From positions 682,001 to 746,000 of the forward strand of contig NZ_CP022222.1 in the NCBI RefSeq assembly GCF_009930815.1: a DNA stretch of 64,000 nucleotides, in the 5' to 3' direction. Shown one piece after another: positions 38,140 to 48,849 of this stretch (position 1 is its first letter; every line of letters begins with the position of its first letter). Source of the DNA: Bradyrhizobium sp. CCBAU 051011. GTDB lineage: Bacteria > Pseudomonadota > Alphaproteobacteria > Rhizobiales > Xanthobacteraceae. A program made the position numbers and the translations under genes. Under the pieces are notes generated by a model. It saw only the letters and a program-made list of their open reading frames with translations, was not told the DNA's origin and ran no database searches.

Positions 38140-39113
38140 CCGCCCCCTTCGTTCTCGCCGTCCCCTCCAAGGGCCGCCTGCAGGAAAACGCCGAGGCGTT
38201 TTTCACCCGCGCCGGGCTTTCGCTGGCGAAGCCGCGCGGCGCGCGCGACTATCGCGGCACTATCGCTGGCCTCGACAATGTCGAGATCGCCTATCTCTCG
38301 GCGAGCGAAATTGCCTCGCAACTGGCACGCGGCATGGTGCATCTCGGCGTCACCGGCGAGGATCTGTTGCGCGAAAGCATCCCCGATACCGACAAGCGCG
38401 TGCTGTTGATCGACAGCCTCGGCTTCGGCAGCGCCAATGTCGTGGTCGCGGTGCCGCAGGCCTGGATCGACGTCCGCACCATGGCCGATCTCGACGACGT
38501 CACCACCGGCTTCCGCGCCCAGCATAACCGGCGGATGCGGGTCGCGACCAAATACATCAATCTGACGCGTAACTTCTTCGCCGCCCATGGCGTGGTCGAC
38601 TACCGCATCGTCGAAAGCGCCGGCGCCACCGAAGGCGCGCCCGCTGTCGGCACCGCCGAGATGATCGTCGACATCACGACCACAGGCGCCACGCTTGCCG
38701 CCAACGGGCTGAAGGTGCTCGACGACGGCGTGATCCTGCGCAGCCAGGCCAATCTCGTGGCGTCCCGCGAAGCCGACTGGTCGGCTGACGCCCGCGAGAC
38801 CGCGCGCGTCATCCTCGATCACATCGCAGCCCGAGCGCGAGCCAGCAAATATCGTGAAGTCCGCACCCGTTTCGCCGGCTGCAACGATGCGCTGCTCAAG
38901 GACGCACATAACCGTTTCGGCGTAGTGGCGCCGTTCGGCGGGCCGACGTCGTCGGGCATGCTGACGCTGCACTGCCCGCCGGTGCATCTTTACGCGCTCG
39001 GCAGTTTCCTGCGCGAGCACGGCGCCGATACGGTGTCGATCGCCTCGCTGGACTATGTGCTCGACCGCGAAAACCCCTTGTTCGCCAAGCTAGAGGCGTT
39101 CCTGCGGCAATAA
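38136..39113 (+). CDS. hisG: ATP phosphoribosyltransferase
   Basis: A protein of 325 residues condensing ATP with phosphoribosyl diphosphate, the committed step of histidine synthesis. Visible are [19 protein letters not shown] at the N-terminus and the PRPP loop [21 protein letters not shown]. Short HisG enzymes that need HisZ have about 210-230 residues; this one is about 100 longer, with a C-terminal part ([20 protein letters not shown] and on) of the size of the regulatory domain in long HisG. Both a long HisG and HisZ are thus present. Confidence 0.94.
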   Translation: MTAPFVLAVPSKGRLQENAEAFFTRAGLSLAKPRGARDYRGTIAGLDNVEIAYLSASEIASQLARGMVHLGVTGEDLLRESIPDTDKRVLLIDSLGFGSANVVVAVPQAWIDVRTMADLDDVTTGFRAQHNRRMRVATKYINLTRNFFAAHGVVDYRIVESAGATEGAPAVGTAEMIVDITTTGATLAANGLKVLDDGVILRSQANLVASREADWSADARETARVILDHIAARARASKYREVRTRFAGCNDALLKDAHNRFGVVAPFGGPTSSGMLTLHCPPVHLYALGSFLREHGADTVSIASLDYVLDRENPLFAKLEAFLRQ

Positions 39114-39193
39114 GGCTGCCGTTTCGTTCATCGTTGCGACAGGTGGGGCCGAGTAACATATGCTGTTTTGGAGCACTAATTGGGACCTGATCG

Positions 39194-40240
39194 ATGACGC
39201 TCGGCTCTGACGTTTCCCGCCTGACGACCACCGCCTCCAGCGCGGCGGCCAAGGGACTGTCGATCGTCGTGCCGCTGTACAACGAAGCGGCGGGGCTCGC
39301 TGTGCTGCACGAGCGGCTGGTCGGCCTCGCCCGGACGCTGAAGGCGCGTTACGGGCTGGCCAGCGAGGTCGTCTATGTCGACGACGGCAGCGCCGACAAC
39401 ACGCTTGTCATCGCGCGCACGCTTGCCGCCGATGCGCTCGACGTCCAGGTGGTGTCGCTGTCGCGCAATTTCGGCAAGGAGGCGGCGCTGATGGCGGGCC
39501 TCGACCATGCCCGCCTTGGCGCGATCCTGTTCATGGACGGCGACGGCCAGCATCCGCCTGATATGGTCGAAAAGCTGGTCTCGCACTGGATCGATGACGG
39601 CTACGACGTCGTCTATACGGCGAAGGCGCATCGCGACAATGAATCGTTCCTGCGCCGCCAGGCGGTGCACGGCTTCTACGCGCTGATCAACTGGGGCGCG
39701 CGGCAGAAGATCCCCGAGGACGCCGGCGATTTCCGCCTGCTGTCGCCGCGCGCCGCCGCCGCGCTGCGCCAATTGCCTGAGCGCAACCGCTTCTTCAAGG
39801 GCCTGTCGAACTGGATCGGCTTCCGCCAGATCCGCGTCGATTACGAGCCGGCGGCGCGCGCGCATGGCGTCACCACGTTCAGCCCAAGCCGCCTGATCGG
39901 CCTGTCGATCGAGGGATTGACGTCGTTCTCGGTGGCGCCGCTGCGCTTTGCCAGCCTGCTCGGCATGCTGCTGGCCATCAGTGCCTTCCTGTTCGGCCTG
40001 ACCATTCTCTGGGAGGTCTGGACCACCGGCAAACAGGTCCCCGGCTATCCCTCGCTGATGATCGGCATGATGACGATCGGCGGCGTGCAGCTCATCATGA
40101 TCGGCATCGTCGGCGAATATATCGGCAAGATTCTCTCCGAGTTGAAGGCGCGTCCGATCTACTTCGTCGCCGAGCACTCCGAAAAGCGCGCCGATGGCGA
40201 GACGACGGCCAAAGCCAGCGAACGGACCGCTGCCGAATGA
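39194..40240 (+). CDS. Family 2 glycosyltransferase of the dolichol-phosphate mannosyltransferase/ArnC type
   Basis: A protein of 348 residues. The GT-A domain shows SIVVPLYNEAAGLAVLHERL, VYVDDGSADNT and the metal motif FMDGDGQHPP. Two C-terminal membrane helices (FASLLGMLLAISAFLFGLTI and the IGGVQLIMIGIVGEYIGKIL stretch) hold it in the inner membrane. Such enzymes move a sugar from a nucleotide donor to undecaprenyl phosphate. The ChbG deacetylase gene follows with a 4-bp overlap, which suggests a modified lipid-linked sugar, as in the ArnC/ArnD logic. Confidence 0.9.
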   Translation: MTLGSDVSRLTTTASSAAAKGLSIVVPLYNEAAGLAVLHERLVGLARTLKARYGLASEVVYVDDGSADNTLVIARTLAADALDVQVVSLSRNFGKEAALMAGLDHARLGAILFMDGDGQHPPDMVEKLVSHWIDDGYDVVYTAKAHRDNESFLRRQAVHGFYALINWGARQKIPEDAGDFRLLSPRAAAALRQLPERNRFFKGLSNWIGFRQIRVDYEPAARAHGVTTFSPSRLIGLSIEGLTSFSVAPLRFASLLGMLLAISAFLFGLTILWEVWTTGKQVPGYPSLMIGMMTIGGVQLIMIGIVGEYIGKILSELKARPIYFVAEHSEKRADGETTAKASERTAAE

Positions 40241-41082
40241 ACGATGCCGCGCCGCCGCGCCGGATCTGGCTGTGCGCCGACGATTACGGGTTGGCCGAAG
40301 GCGTCAACCGCGCCATCCGCGATTTGATCTCGCGCGGCCGTCTCAACGCCACCTCCGTGATGGTGGTGGGACCTGCGATCGGCCGCGCCGAAGTCACCGC
40401 GTTGCAGGAGGTTGCGGCGACGAGCGCGCGCTGCGCGATCGGGCTGCACGCGACGCTGACCGCGCCGTTTCGTCCGCTGACGATGCACTTTCGCCCCGTC
40501 GACGGCGGCCTGTTTCTGCCGTTTCCAAAACTGCTGCGCGCCGGCCTGTTGCGGCGGATCGATCCAGGCCTGATCGAGGATGAACTGTTGGCTCAGCTTG
40601 CGGCCTTCAAGGAGCTGTTCGGCCGCGCGCCGGATTTCGTCGACGGCCATCAGCACGCGCAACTCTTCCCCGGCGTGCGCGACGCCTTTCTGCGCGCGGT
40701 CAAGGAGGCGGCGCCGGACGCCTGGGTCCGCCAGGGCGGACGCCTCAAGCCATTTGGCCAACTGCTCGGCGCGCCGAAGGCGTTGGTGCTCGACGTCCTC
40801 AGTGCGCAATTCCGCAAGCGTGCGACTAGCGCCAAAATCCCGTTCAACCCCGCCTTTGCCGGCGCCTATGATTTTTCGACGTCGCCCGATTTCGGCGCGC
40901 TGATGGGGCAGTTCCTCGAAGGGCTGCCGGAGGGCGGGCTGGTGATGTGCCATCCCGGCTTTGTCGACGAAACGCTGGAGGGCCTCGATCCCCTGACCAC
41001 GCAGCGCGAGGCGGAACATGCGTTTCTCGCAAGCGATCGATTCGCGGCATTGCTGGCGGCGAATAAAGTTACACTGAGTTGA
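40237..41082 (+). CDS. ChbG/HpnK (YdjC-like) carbohydrate deacetylase
   Basis: A protein of 281 residues. The YdjC fold is recognised by LCADDYGLAEGVNRAIRDL (metal-binding Asp pair), VDGHQHAQLFPGVRD (His residues) and MCHPGFVDETL. Members deacetylate N-acetyl groups of chitooligosaccharides, or process hopanoid glycosides (HpnK). It starts inside the stop of the glycosyltransferase gene, so the two proteins should act on one pathway, probably a lipid-linked amino sugar. No hopanoid genes are near, so HpnK itself is not claimed. Confidence 0.87.
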   Translation: MNDAAPPRRIWLCADDYGLAEGVNRAIRDLISRGRLNATSVMVVGPAIGRAEVTALQEVAATSARCAIGLHATLTAPFRPLTMHFRPVDGGLFLPFPKLLRAGLLRRIDPGLIEDELLAQLAAFKELFGRAPDFVDGHQHAQLFPGVRDAFLRAVKEAAPDAWVRQGGRLKPFGQLLGAPKALVLDVLSAQFRKRATSAKIPFNPAFAGAYDFSTSPDFGALMGQFLEGLPEGGLVMCHPGFVDETLEGLDPLTTQREAEHAFLASDRFAALLAANKVTLS

Positions 41083-41215
41083 CGCATATCCGGGCAATCC
41101 ACCCGGCGTTTTGTCGCATACCAAAATTTAATTCGGCCGCCCACTACTTGCGACACAAAGCCCGCCCTACATCTTGCCCGCGCGTCGATCACTACCCGGC
41201 GCGAGGGAGAGGGCC

Positions 41216-42055
41216 ATGACACCGCAAGAACGCCAACTGATTGACGATCTTTTCGACCGGCTCGCCAAGCTGGAAAGCGCCAAGCGCGATCCGGAGGCGA
41301 TGTCGGCGATCATGCAGGGCCTGCGCAATGCGCCCAACGCGGTGTATGCGCTGGTGCAGACCACGCTGGTGCAGGACGAGGCGCTGAAGCGCGCCGACAT
41401 GCGCATTCAGGAATTGGAAGCGGCGACGTCGGGCCAGCAAGCTCAATCCGGCGGCTTCCTCGATTCGATGCGCGACGCGATCTTCGGGCAGAACCAGCCG
41501 CAAGGCTCATCGCAAGGTTCGGTGCCGAACGTTCGCGCGCCCGACATGGCTAACCGCCCGACCTGGAACAGCGGTCAGGTGCTGCAGCAAAACCAGGCGC
41601 CCGGACAGTACAATCAGCCGGCCTATGGCCAGCCCTATGGCGGCGCGCAACAGCAGCAACCGCCGTTCGGCGGCGGTGGCGGCTCGTTCCTCGGCACCGC
41701 TGCGGCGGCTGCGGCCGGCGTGGTCGGCGGTTCGCTGCTGGCCGGCAGCATCCGCTCGATGATGGGCGGCGGCGGCAACCAGCAGGCGTTCGGCGACACG
41801 GCGAACCACAGCGGCGGGATCGAAGACCGCAGGCCGTGGGGCGATCAGTCCGGCGGTGATCTCGCGCGCGAGGCCGGGATCAACGACATCGGTTCGCGCG
41901 GCTCGTCTAGCCAGCGCGCCGACAACAACGATAACGATTCCGGTTCGCGGCAGGGATTCTTCGATCAGTCCTCGCACGACGACGATGGCGGCATGGATCA
42001 CGATTCCGACGACTTCGACGGCGATGATGGCGGCGGAGACGGCGACTACGCGTGA
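41216..42055 (+). CDS. DUF2076 protein
   Basis: A protein of 279 residues started at ATG 41216 after a GAGGGAGAGGG ribosome-binding site. DUF2076 is visible at the N-terminus (MTPQERQLIDDLFDRLAKLE, NAPNAVYALVQTTLVQDEAL). A Gly/Gln-rich middle part, a glycine-zipper-like stretch (GTAAAAAAGVVGGSLLAGSI) and a very acidic C-terminus (DDDGGMDHDSDDFDGDDGG) follow. The zipper may insert in membranes. Function is unknown. A strong terminator follows. Confidence 0.88.
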   Translation: MTPQERQLIDDLFDRLAKLESAKRDPEAMSAIMQGLRNAPNAVYALVQTTLVQDEALKRADMRIQELEAATSGQQAQSGGFLDSMRDAIFGQNQPQGSSQGSVPNVRAPDMANRPTWNSGQVLQQNQAPGQYNQPAYGQPYGGAQQQQPPFGGGGGSFLGTAAAAAAGVVGGSLLAGSIRSMMGGGGNQQAFGDTANHSGGIEDRRPWGDQSGGDLAREAGINDIGSRGSSSQRADNNDNDSGSRQGFFDQSSHDDDGGMDHDSDDFDGDDGGGDGDYA

Positions 42056-42076
42056 CCGTCGCGAGAATTGAAAATG

Positions 42077-42108
42077 AAAACGGCCGCCCCGATCGGGCGG
42101 CCGTTTTT
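42077..42108. terminator. Bidirectional rho-independent terminator
   Basis: AAAACGGCCGCCC and GGGCGGCCGTTTTT arms around a 4-base loop, 21 bp after the DUF2076 gene, with A and T runs on both sides, so it can serve both strands. Confidence 0.88.
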
Positions 42109-42112
42109 ATTT

Positions 42113-42196
42113 GTAGCCCGGATGGAGCGAAGCGCAATCCGGGAATCGGTAGCCACGCTACGGCCCCGGGTTACGCTGCGCTTCACCCGGGCTACG
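42113..42196. repeat. Palindromic repeat GTAGCCCGGATGG family between convergent genes
   Basis: Outer arms GTAGCCCGG and CCGGGCTAC with GCGAAGCGCAATCCGGG and related inner segments. It fills the gap between the terminator and the end of the L,D-transpeptidase gene. Confidence 0.75.
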
Positions 42197-42203
42197 CAGG
42201 AAA

Positions 42204-42980
42204 TCAGATCACCACCACCCTCGCCCCGACGCCGACGCGGCCGTAGAGATCGATCACATCTTCATTGCGCATGCGGATACAGCCGGACGAGACGTTGGTG
42301 CCGATGGTCCAGGGCTCGTTGGAGCCATGGATGCGATAGAGCGACGAGCCCAGATACATCGCACGCGCGCCGAGCGGATTTTCCGGGCCGCCCTCCATGT
42401 GCCTCGGCAGATCGGGGCGGCGCGCCAGCATCTCCGGCGGCGGCGTCCAGGCCGGCCATTCCTTCTTCGCTGAGATCGTCTTGACGCCCGACCAGGTGAA
42501 GCCGGGCCGGCCGACGCCGACGCCGTAACGCAACGCCTTGCCGTCGCCCTGCACCAGGAACAGAAACTTGTTTGGGGTGTCGATCACGATGGTGCCCGGG
42601 CTTTCCTTGCCGTGATACTCGACCACCTGCTTTTCATATTTCGGATCGAGCCGGTGCTGCGCGGGATCGACCAGATCCTCCTCGCGCCGCATCGACTGCT
42701 GCGGATCCATCGGCGGCAGCAGCGTGCGCCGGCCATAGCCGTAATCGGGCTGCGGCTGGTAGGCCTGCTCCCGCTGGTAGCGCCCGCCCTGTGGCGCATC
42801 GCCGAACAGGAATTCGATGAAGCCGCCGCCCATATTGGAGGCCATGCGCACCGGCGCCGGCTGGCGGGCGTAGATCACGGTGGGCTCAGTTGATGCTGAG
42901 ACATCAATCGCTGCGGCCTCACTGGCAAAGCAAAGGCAAGACACGCTCGCGAGGAGCGCAAAACGGATTTTTCCGGACAT
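42204..42980 (-). CDS. L,D-transpeptidase (ErfK/YbiS/YcfS/YnhG family)
   Basis: A protein of 258 residues with a signal peptide (FALLASVSCLCFASEAAA). The YkuD catalytic domain has RIHGSNEPWTIG and the cysteine nucleophile in VSSGCIRMRNEDV. It forms 3-3 cross-links in peptidoglycan or attaches proteins to it, in the periplasm. Rhizobiales carry many paralogues, so the exact role is open. It is divergent from cheZ. Confidence 0.94.
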   Translation of the reverse strand: MSGKIRFALLASVSCLCFASEAAAIDVSASTEPTVIYARQPAPVRMASNMGGGFIEFLFGDAPQGGRYQREQAYQPQPDYGYGRRTLLPPMDPQQSMRREEDLVDPAQHRLDPKYEKQVVEYHGKESPGTIVIDTPNKFLFLVQGDGKALRYGVGVGRPGFTWSGVKTISAKKEWPAWTPPPEMLARRPDLPRHMEGGPENPLGARAMYLGSSLYRIHGSNEPWTIGTNVSSGCIRMRNEDVIDLYGRVGVGARVVVI

Positions 42981-43289
42981 CGACGTACTCTGTACTGTTC
43001 GTCACTGCGGGTTCGGCGCAATGGCGCGATTGAAGCGCCGCTGCACGCGATCAATACAAATCAAAACCTAATCGGTTTGGTAAACGGATCGGGCGTTTCG
43101 ATTCACCATTTCGGCAATCGCACCCGGATTTGCCCGGTAGCCTTTATTTTGCGTGAACGCGCGCCCCTCATGGTTAATCGTTGGTGTGCGGCCGCAGGCA
43201 AAGCGCCGACACGCAATATTGCGCCGTGAACCTGACGTTAAATCGCCATGGTTTAGAACACCTCGGCAATGAAGGGGTGGGAAAAACTC
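42981..43289. other. Divergent intergenic region between L,D-transpeptidase and cheZ
   Basis: About 310 bp, less GC-rich than the surrounding genes. I see no gene, tRNA or clear repeat; it should hold both promoters. Confidence 0.45.
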
Positions 43290-44063
43290 ATGTCGGTCAA
43301 TCGCAAACGTTTTCGTATCGAACAAGCCATTCTGGGCGACGCGCCAATTGTCCTGCCTGCCGAAGGCGGCGAGATCGGCCCGATGCATCGCGAGATCATG
43401 GCCGAGTTGCGCGCGATCCGCTCGCAGATGGCCAGCTTCGGCCACGTCCGCGCCGCCGGTACCGAGGTTGCGGATGTCGCGCGCGAGATTGCCGAGTCCC
43501 ACGCGCTCCTGGAAACCTATCGCGCGCAGATTGAGCAGTGCGAGAAGCTGAAGGTCGAGCTCGACCTCATTCACGACGCTATCAACCGCACCAAGCGCGA
43601 AATCGCCACCCTGCACGGCAAGAGCTTTGACGGCCAGGAAATGGCCAAGGTCAACGGCGAACTCGGCGCCGTCGTCGGCGGCACCGAACAGGCCACCCAG
43701 CAGATTCTGGAAGCCACCGAGGCGATCGACCAGGCGGCGACCGCGCTGTCGAAGAACATCTCGCCCGACCAGCAGAAGTTGCTCAGCGAAGAAATTCAGG
43801 AACGCGTCGTCTCGATCTTCGAAGCCTGCAACTTCCAGGACCTCACCGGCCAGCGCATCAGCAAGGTGATGACCACGATGAAGTTCATCGAGCAGCACAT
43901 CTACACGATGATGGACATCTGGGGCGGCGTCGACGCCATCAAGGCGCACGCCCAGCCGATCGTCGACACCCGCGAAGGCGATGCCAAGCTGCTCAACGGC
44001 CCGAAGCTCGACGGCGACGCCGGCCACGCCTCGCAGGACGACATCGACGCGCTGTTCGATTGA
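43290..44063 (+). CDS. cheZ: Protein phosphatase CheZ homologue
   Basis: A protein of 257 residues started at ATG 43290 (MSVNRKRFRIEQAILGD). The helical core carries the CheZ signature FEACNFQDLTGQRISKVMTT, with the catalytic Gln in FQDLTGQ. The C-terminal end ASQDDIDALFD resembles the CheY-binding peptide. CheZ removes phosphate from CheY-P. No other chemotaxis or flagellar gene is in the window, so the partner may be a different CheY-like regulator. A terminator follows at 44090. Confidence 0.87.
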   Translation: MSVNRKRFRIEQAILGDAPIVLPAEGGEIGPMHREIMAELRAIRSQMASFGHVRAAGTEVADVAREIAESHALLETYRAQIEQCEKLKVELDLIHDAINRTKREIATLHGKSFDGQEMAKVNGELGAVVGGTEQATQQILEATEAIDQAATALSKNISPDQQKLLSEEIQERVVSIFEACNFQDLTGQRISKVMTTMKFIEQHIYTMMDIWGGVDAIKAHAQPIVDTREGDAKLLNGPKLDGDAGHASQDDIDALFD

Positions 44064-44089
44064 TCGGACGGTTAACGCGGACCAAACAA

Positions 44090-44118
44090 AACGCTGGCAG
44101 CGATGCCGGCGTTTTTTT
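44090..44118 (+). terminator. Rho-independent terminator of cheZ
   Basis: AACGCTGGCA and TGCCGGCGTT arms (one G-T pair) around GCGA, followed by seven T. Confidence 0.85.
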
Positions 44119-44131
44119 GTTGTCTCTCGCA

Positions 44132-44259
44132 CCGTCATTCCGGGATGGTGCGTTAGCACCAGACCTCAGATGCGCAATTGCGCATCGGGGAATCTCGAGA
44201 TTCTCAGGTGCGCAATTGCGCACCATAGTTCGATGCTTCGCATCGCCCCGGAATGACGG
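44132..44259. repeat. Palindromic repeat of the TCATTCCGG family between convergent genes
   Basis: Outer arms CCGTCATTCCGG and CCGGAATGACGG; inner parts contain ATGCGCAATTGCGCAT-like palindromes and GAATCTCGAGATTC. It is related to 21098-21202 and fills the space between cheZ and the lipoprotein gene. Confidence 0.75.
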
Positions 44260-44266
44260 CGTCTAC

Positions 44267-44782
44267 TCACGCCCGGGGGGCGCAGCGGACATAGACCATG
44301 TTGCCGTAACGGACCGCGGCGTCCTTTTCGATGAAGCGGGTCACCAGCACGCGACCGTCGAACGAGACGATCTCGCGGTCCTGTTCGCCGCCGGCGGGAC
44401 CGGCCGGTCCGATATAGTTCTTGCCGCTCGGGCTACCCTTGAGGCGCAGTTCCTGCGGCGTGGCCTGGTCGGCCAGATGCATGACGACGCCGCCGGAGGT
44501 GCCGGCGCCGATCACATAAGGCTGCTTGCACTGCCCGCGCGCGGCAGCTTCGGTGCGGGCGCGGTCATTGGGATTCTGGAACGAGGCAAGGCCCCAGCGA
44601 CCGACGATCTCGTCGGACCGGATGGTGGCCGGCATTTCCGGCGCAACGGCGGGTTCGGCATCGGGTGCCGGGCCGGACGACAGCGACGGCAGGCTCATGC
44701 TGCTGCACGCCGCCAGCAAGACCGTCAGCGCCGACGCGATCGCCAGATTGGCAACCGTATGCGCATTACGTGAGCTGATCAT
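44267..44782 (-). CDS. Lipoprotein of unknown function
   Basis: A protein of 171 residues. The lipobox is LLAAC after a hydrophobic segment (IASALTVLLAAC), so Cys is lipidated and the protein anchored in a membrane. The mature part has a Pro/Ala-rich linker and a small domain (EIVGRWGLASF, QPYVIGAGTSGGVVMHLAD, VYVRCAPRA) with two cysteines. I recall similar proteins only from bradyrhizobia; they resemble AprI-type inhibitor folds loosely. No function assigned. It reads away from groESL. Confidence 0.82.
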   Translation of the reverse strand: MISSRNAHTVANLAIASALTVLLAACSSMSLPSLSSGPAPDAEPAVAPEMPATIRSDEIVGRWGLASFQNPNDRARTEAAARGQCKQPYVIGAGTSGGVVMHLADQATPQELRLKGSPSGKNYIGPAGPAGGEQDREIVSFDGRVLVTRFIEKDAAVRYGNMVYVRCAPRA

Positions 44783-44941
44783 CGCATTCCCCCGAGCAAT
44801 TTTTGGCCGCTCCCGTCAAGCAGCCAACCGTAAAAAGCCTGCCGGAGCAATGACGTCGGTTGAGTTTACGCCGCTGCACCGATTTGGTTTCCGTGGAGCA
44901 TCCTATACTGGCCTCAAGAAGGCCTTAACCCCCTTGTTTGC

Positions 44942-44970
44942 TTGACAGGAACAGCGCCAAGCCATATTTC
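44942..44970 (+). promoter_or_regulatory. Promoter of groESL
   Basis: TTGACA, a 17-bp spacer and TATTTC form a near-consensus housekeeping promoter. The expected start of transcription lies at the left arm of the CIRCE element, which places the operator over the start site. Confidence 0.75.
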
Positions 44971-44982
44971 CCGGCCCCACGT

Positions 44983-45009
44983 TTAGCACTCAAACTCAAA
45001 GATTGCTAA
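44983..45009 (+). promoter_or_regulatory. CIRCE element (HrcA operator) of groESL
   Basis: TTAGCACTC-N9-GATTGCTAA agrees with the CIRCE consensus TTAGCACTC-N9-GAGTGCTAA except for one base. HrcA binds it and represses groESL without heat stress. hrcA is not in the window. Confidence 0.93.
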
Positions 45010-45119
45010 GGGGCGTGCTGTCCCGCCCGGGGCGGCTTCGAATACCCGGCATATCAGCCATTTTCAATGGCGCAGACCTGAAACCGAGCCTCCCCAGAGG
45101 AACTTCAAGAGGAGACGTC

Positions 45120-45416
45120 ATGGCCAAATCCAAATTCCGTCCGCTGCACGACCGCGTTGTGGTCAAGCGCATCGATGCCGAGGAGAAGACCAAGGGCGGC
45201 ATCATCATTCCCGACAGCGCCAAGGAAAAGCCGTCGCAGGGCGAAGTCGTCGCCGTCGGCCCGGGCGGCCGTGACGAGGCAGGTAAGCTGATCCCGATCG
45301 ACCTCAAGGCCGGCGATCGCGTGCTGTTCGGCAAATGGTCCGGCACCGAGGTCAAGATCGACAACGAGGAACTCCTGATCATGAAGGAGTCCGACATCAT
45401 GGGCGTGCTGACGTAA
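45120..45416 (+). CDS. groES: Co-chaperonin GroES
   Basis: A protein of 98 residues from ATG 45120, preceded by AGAGGAG. Typical sequence: [20 protein letters not shown] with the mobile loop [13 protein letters not shown], and the roof [18 protein letters not shown]. It caps GroEL during folding. CIRCE control is visible upstream. Bradyrhizobia carry several groESL operons; this is one under HrcA. The gap to groEL is 171 bp and holds a palindromic repeat. Confidence 0.98.
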   Translation: MAKSKFRPLHDRVVVKRIDAEEKTKGGIIIPDSAKEKPSQGEVVAVGPGGRDEAGKLIPIDLKAGDRVLFGKWSGTEVKIDNEELLIMKESDIMGVLT

Positions 45417-45423
45417 GCAATCC

Positions 45424-47234
<1,811 letters not shown>

Positions 47235-47262
47235 GCCCTGCCCTTCTCCCTCAAACAGATCG

Positions 47263-47292
47263 AAGGCCGCCTCCGGGGCGGCCTTCTTTTTT
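47263..47292 (+). terminator. Rho-independent terminator of groESL
   Basis: AAGGCCGCC and GGCGGCCTT arms around TCCGG, followed by CTTTTTT, 28 bp after groEL. Confidence 0.9.
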
Positions 47293-47302
47293 GGCGAATG
47301 AC

Positions 47303-47343
47303 AAGCGCGGTATCGGTTCAGACGGAGAACCGATACCGCGCTT
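47303..47343. repeat. 17-bp perfect hairpin behind groEL
   Basis: AAGCGCGGTATCGGTTC and its exact complement around a 7-base loop, 11 bp after the groESL terminator. It could be a second (backup) terminator, with only a weak T run (CTTTCTCTTT). Confidence 0.7.
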
Positions 47344-47459
47344 TCTCTTTGTTTTGACTCGTTTTCTTCACGCGAACCGGCATCCACTTCGCTCGAAAAT
47401 GCTACCGGGATTTGCTAGTTACGACGACGCCAATTCCCTTCCGTCTGAGGAACTTCCAT

Positions 47460-48659
47460 ATGCGCGCGCTCTTGCCTTGCCTGCTCGGTCTGATGATGGC
47501 TTCCCCGAACCTTGCCTTCGCCCAGATGAAACTGCAGCCCAAGACGGCGCCGGGCACGACCGAGACGCGCTACTTCACCGCGATCGACGGCCTGATGGAC
47601 GGCAACGCCGACGTCGTGCTGAAGGAAACCCGCCAGGGCAAGACCGTCACCGCGGCTACCCTCGACGTCTGCTATCCCGCCGCCAAGGGCTCCGACCGCA
47701 AGGACCGCTTCGTTGCCACCCTCACCGTCAACGGTCAGAACCTGACCGGCACCACGCAGAGCCTCGGTGACAAGTTGCCGGTCACCGTCAAACTGCTGCG
47801 CAAGCCTGTCGGCGACACCTTCGAATTCCGCGGCCAGATCACCATTGGCTCAAACGTGACCGAAGTGGCCTCTACGGACAATTCCGATCTCAGCGAGAAG
47901 GAGTTTTTGGACAATCAGACCAGTGACGACGGCATCACGCCGGCGCCAAAGGATTTTACCGACGTTTCGCCGGAAGCGATCAGCGTGCGGATAAAACTCG
48001 ACGCGGCGCTTGATTTCCTTAAGGGTCTGAAGGGCGAGGCCGTCGAGGTCGGGCTGTCAAGCCTTTCGGTCTCCTGCGACGCGCTGCGCGCCGGCGAGCA
48101 GACCATCAACCTTACCGCCGATCCGGAACGCGCCACAGCGCTGATTGCAAAAGCCAAGTCGACGCAAGGCGTGGTCGCAGCCGGATGGACCAGCGGCTCC
48201 GTCGAGATGGACCGCACCATCCGCTTTGCGGCAGCCGAATGGCGCGACGGCGACAAGATCAACCGGGACAAGATCGCGTCGGCCGTTTCAGGCGTGCTCG
48301 CGAAAACGCTGGCCGCCAAGCCGGCGGGCGCCGACTGGAACGCCAACACCGGAAAACTCACGCTAAGCTTCAAGCGGCCAAGCCCGATCTATCCCGCGCT
48401 CGCGCTGACCGAAACTGTCGAAATCACCGCGCTGGTTTCGCCGGACAAACCGGGCGCTTCTGACCGGCTGATGCTGTGGATCTCGAGCCCGGTGATCACG
48501 ACCGCGGATGAAGGCACCGGTCCCAAACTGCATTTGTCGGAAGATTCCACCGGCGACGAGGAAGGCGGCGAACCGAACGACGACAACGGCTCTATCGAGG
48601 CGCTGGCGAAGGAGTTCAAGGGCCAGCGCTGGGACGCCGACAAGAGTGTGTGGAAATGA
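47460..48659 (+). CDS. Exported protein of unknown function
   Basis: A protein of 399 residues started at ATG 47460 with GAGG upstream. A signal peptide is clear (LLPCLLGLMMASPNLAFAQ). The mature part seems to hold mostly beta-structure (TRYFTAIDGLMDGNADVVLK, RFVATLTVNGQNLTGTTQ) and one cysteine pair region (LDVCYPA, LSVSCDAL). It ends in an acidic linker (DSTGDEEGGEPNDDNG). I recognise no domain. It is separated from groEL by terminators. Confidence 0.75.
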   Translation: MRALLPCLLGLMMASPNLAFAQMKLQPKTAPGTTETRYFTAIDGLMDGNADVVLKETRQGKTVTAATLDVCYPAAKGSDRKDRFVATLTVNGQNLTGTTQSLGDKLPVTVKLLRKPVGDTFEFRGQITIGSNVTEVASTDNSDLSEKEFLDNQTSDDGITPAPKDFTDVSPEAISVRIKLDAALDFLKGLKGEAVEVGLSSLSVSCDALRAGEQTINLTADPERATALIAKAKSTQGVVAAGWTSGSVEMDRTIRFAAAEWRDGDKINRDKIASAVSGVLAKTLAAKPAGADWNANTGKLTLSFKRPSPIYPALALTETVEITALVSPDKPGASDRLMLWISSPVITTADEGTGPKLHLSEDSTGDEEGGEPNDDNGSIEALAKEFKGQRWDADKSVWK

Positions 48660-48849
48660 TCCGTATGCACGATAGCGGTAGCTGCGCGCTTGACGATGCC
48701 TTTGCCGGAGCATGCATCGGCACAGTGATCGGTCGCCCCGCAGCGCGCCCTCAAAGGAAAAATAGCCCCGAGCACATTGCGAGCTTTGATCGTTAAGACT
48801 CGATTCAGCTTAAGGGGACATCATCGGCCAGTTGAACCTGGGTAACGCC

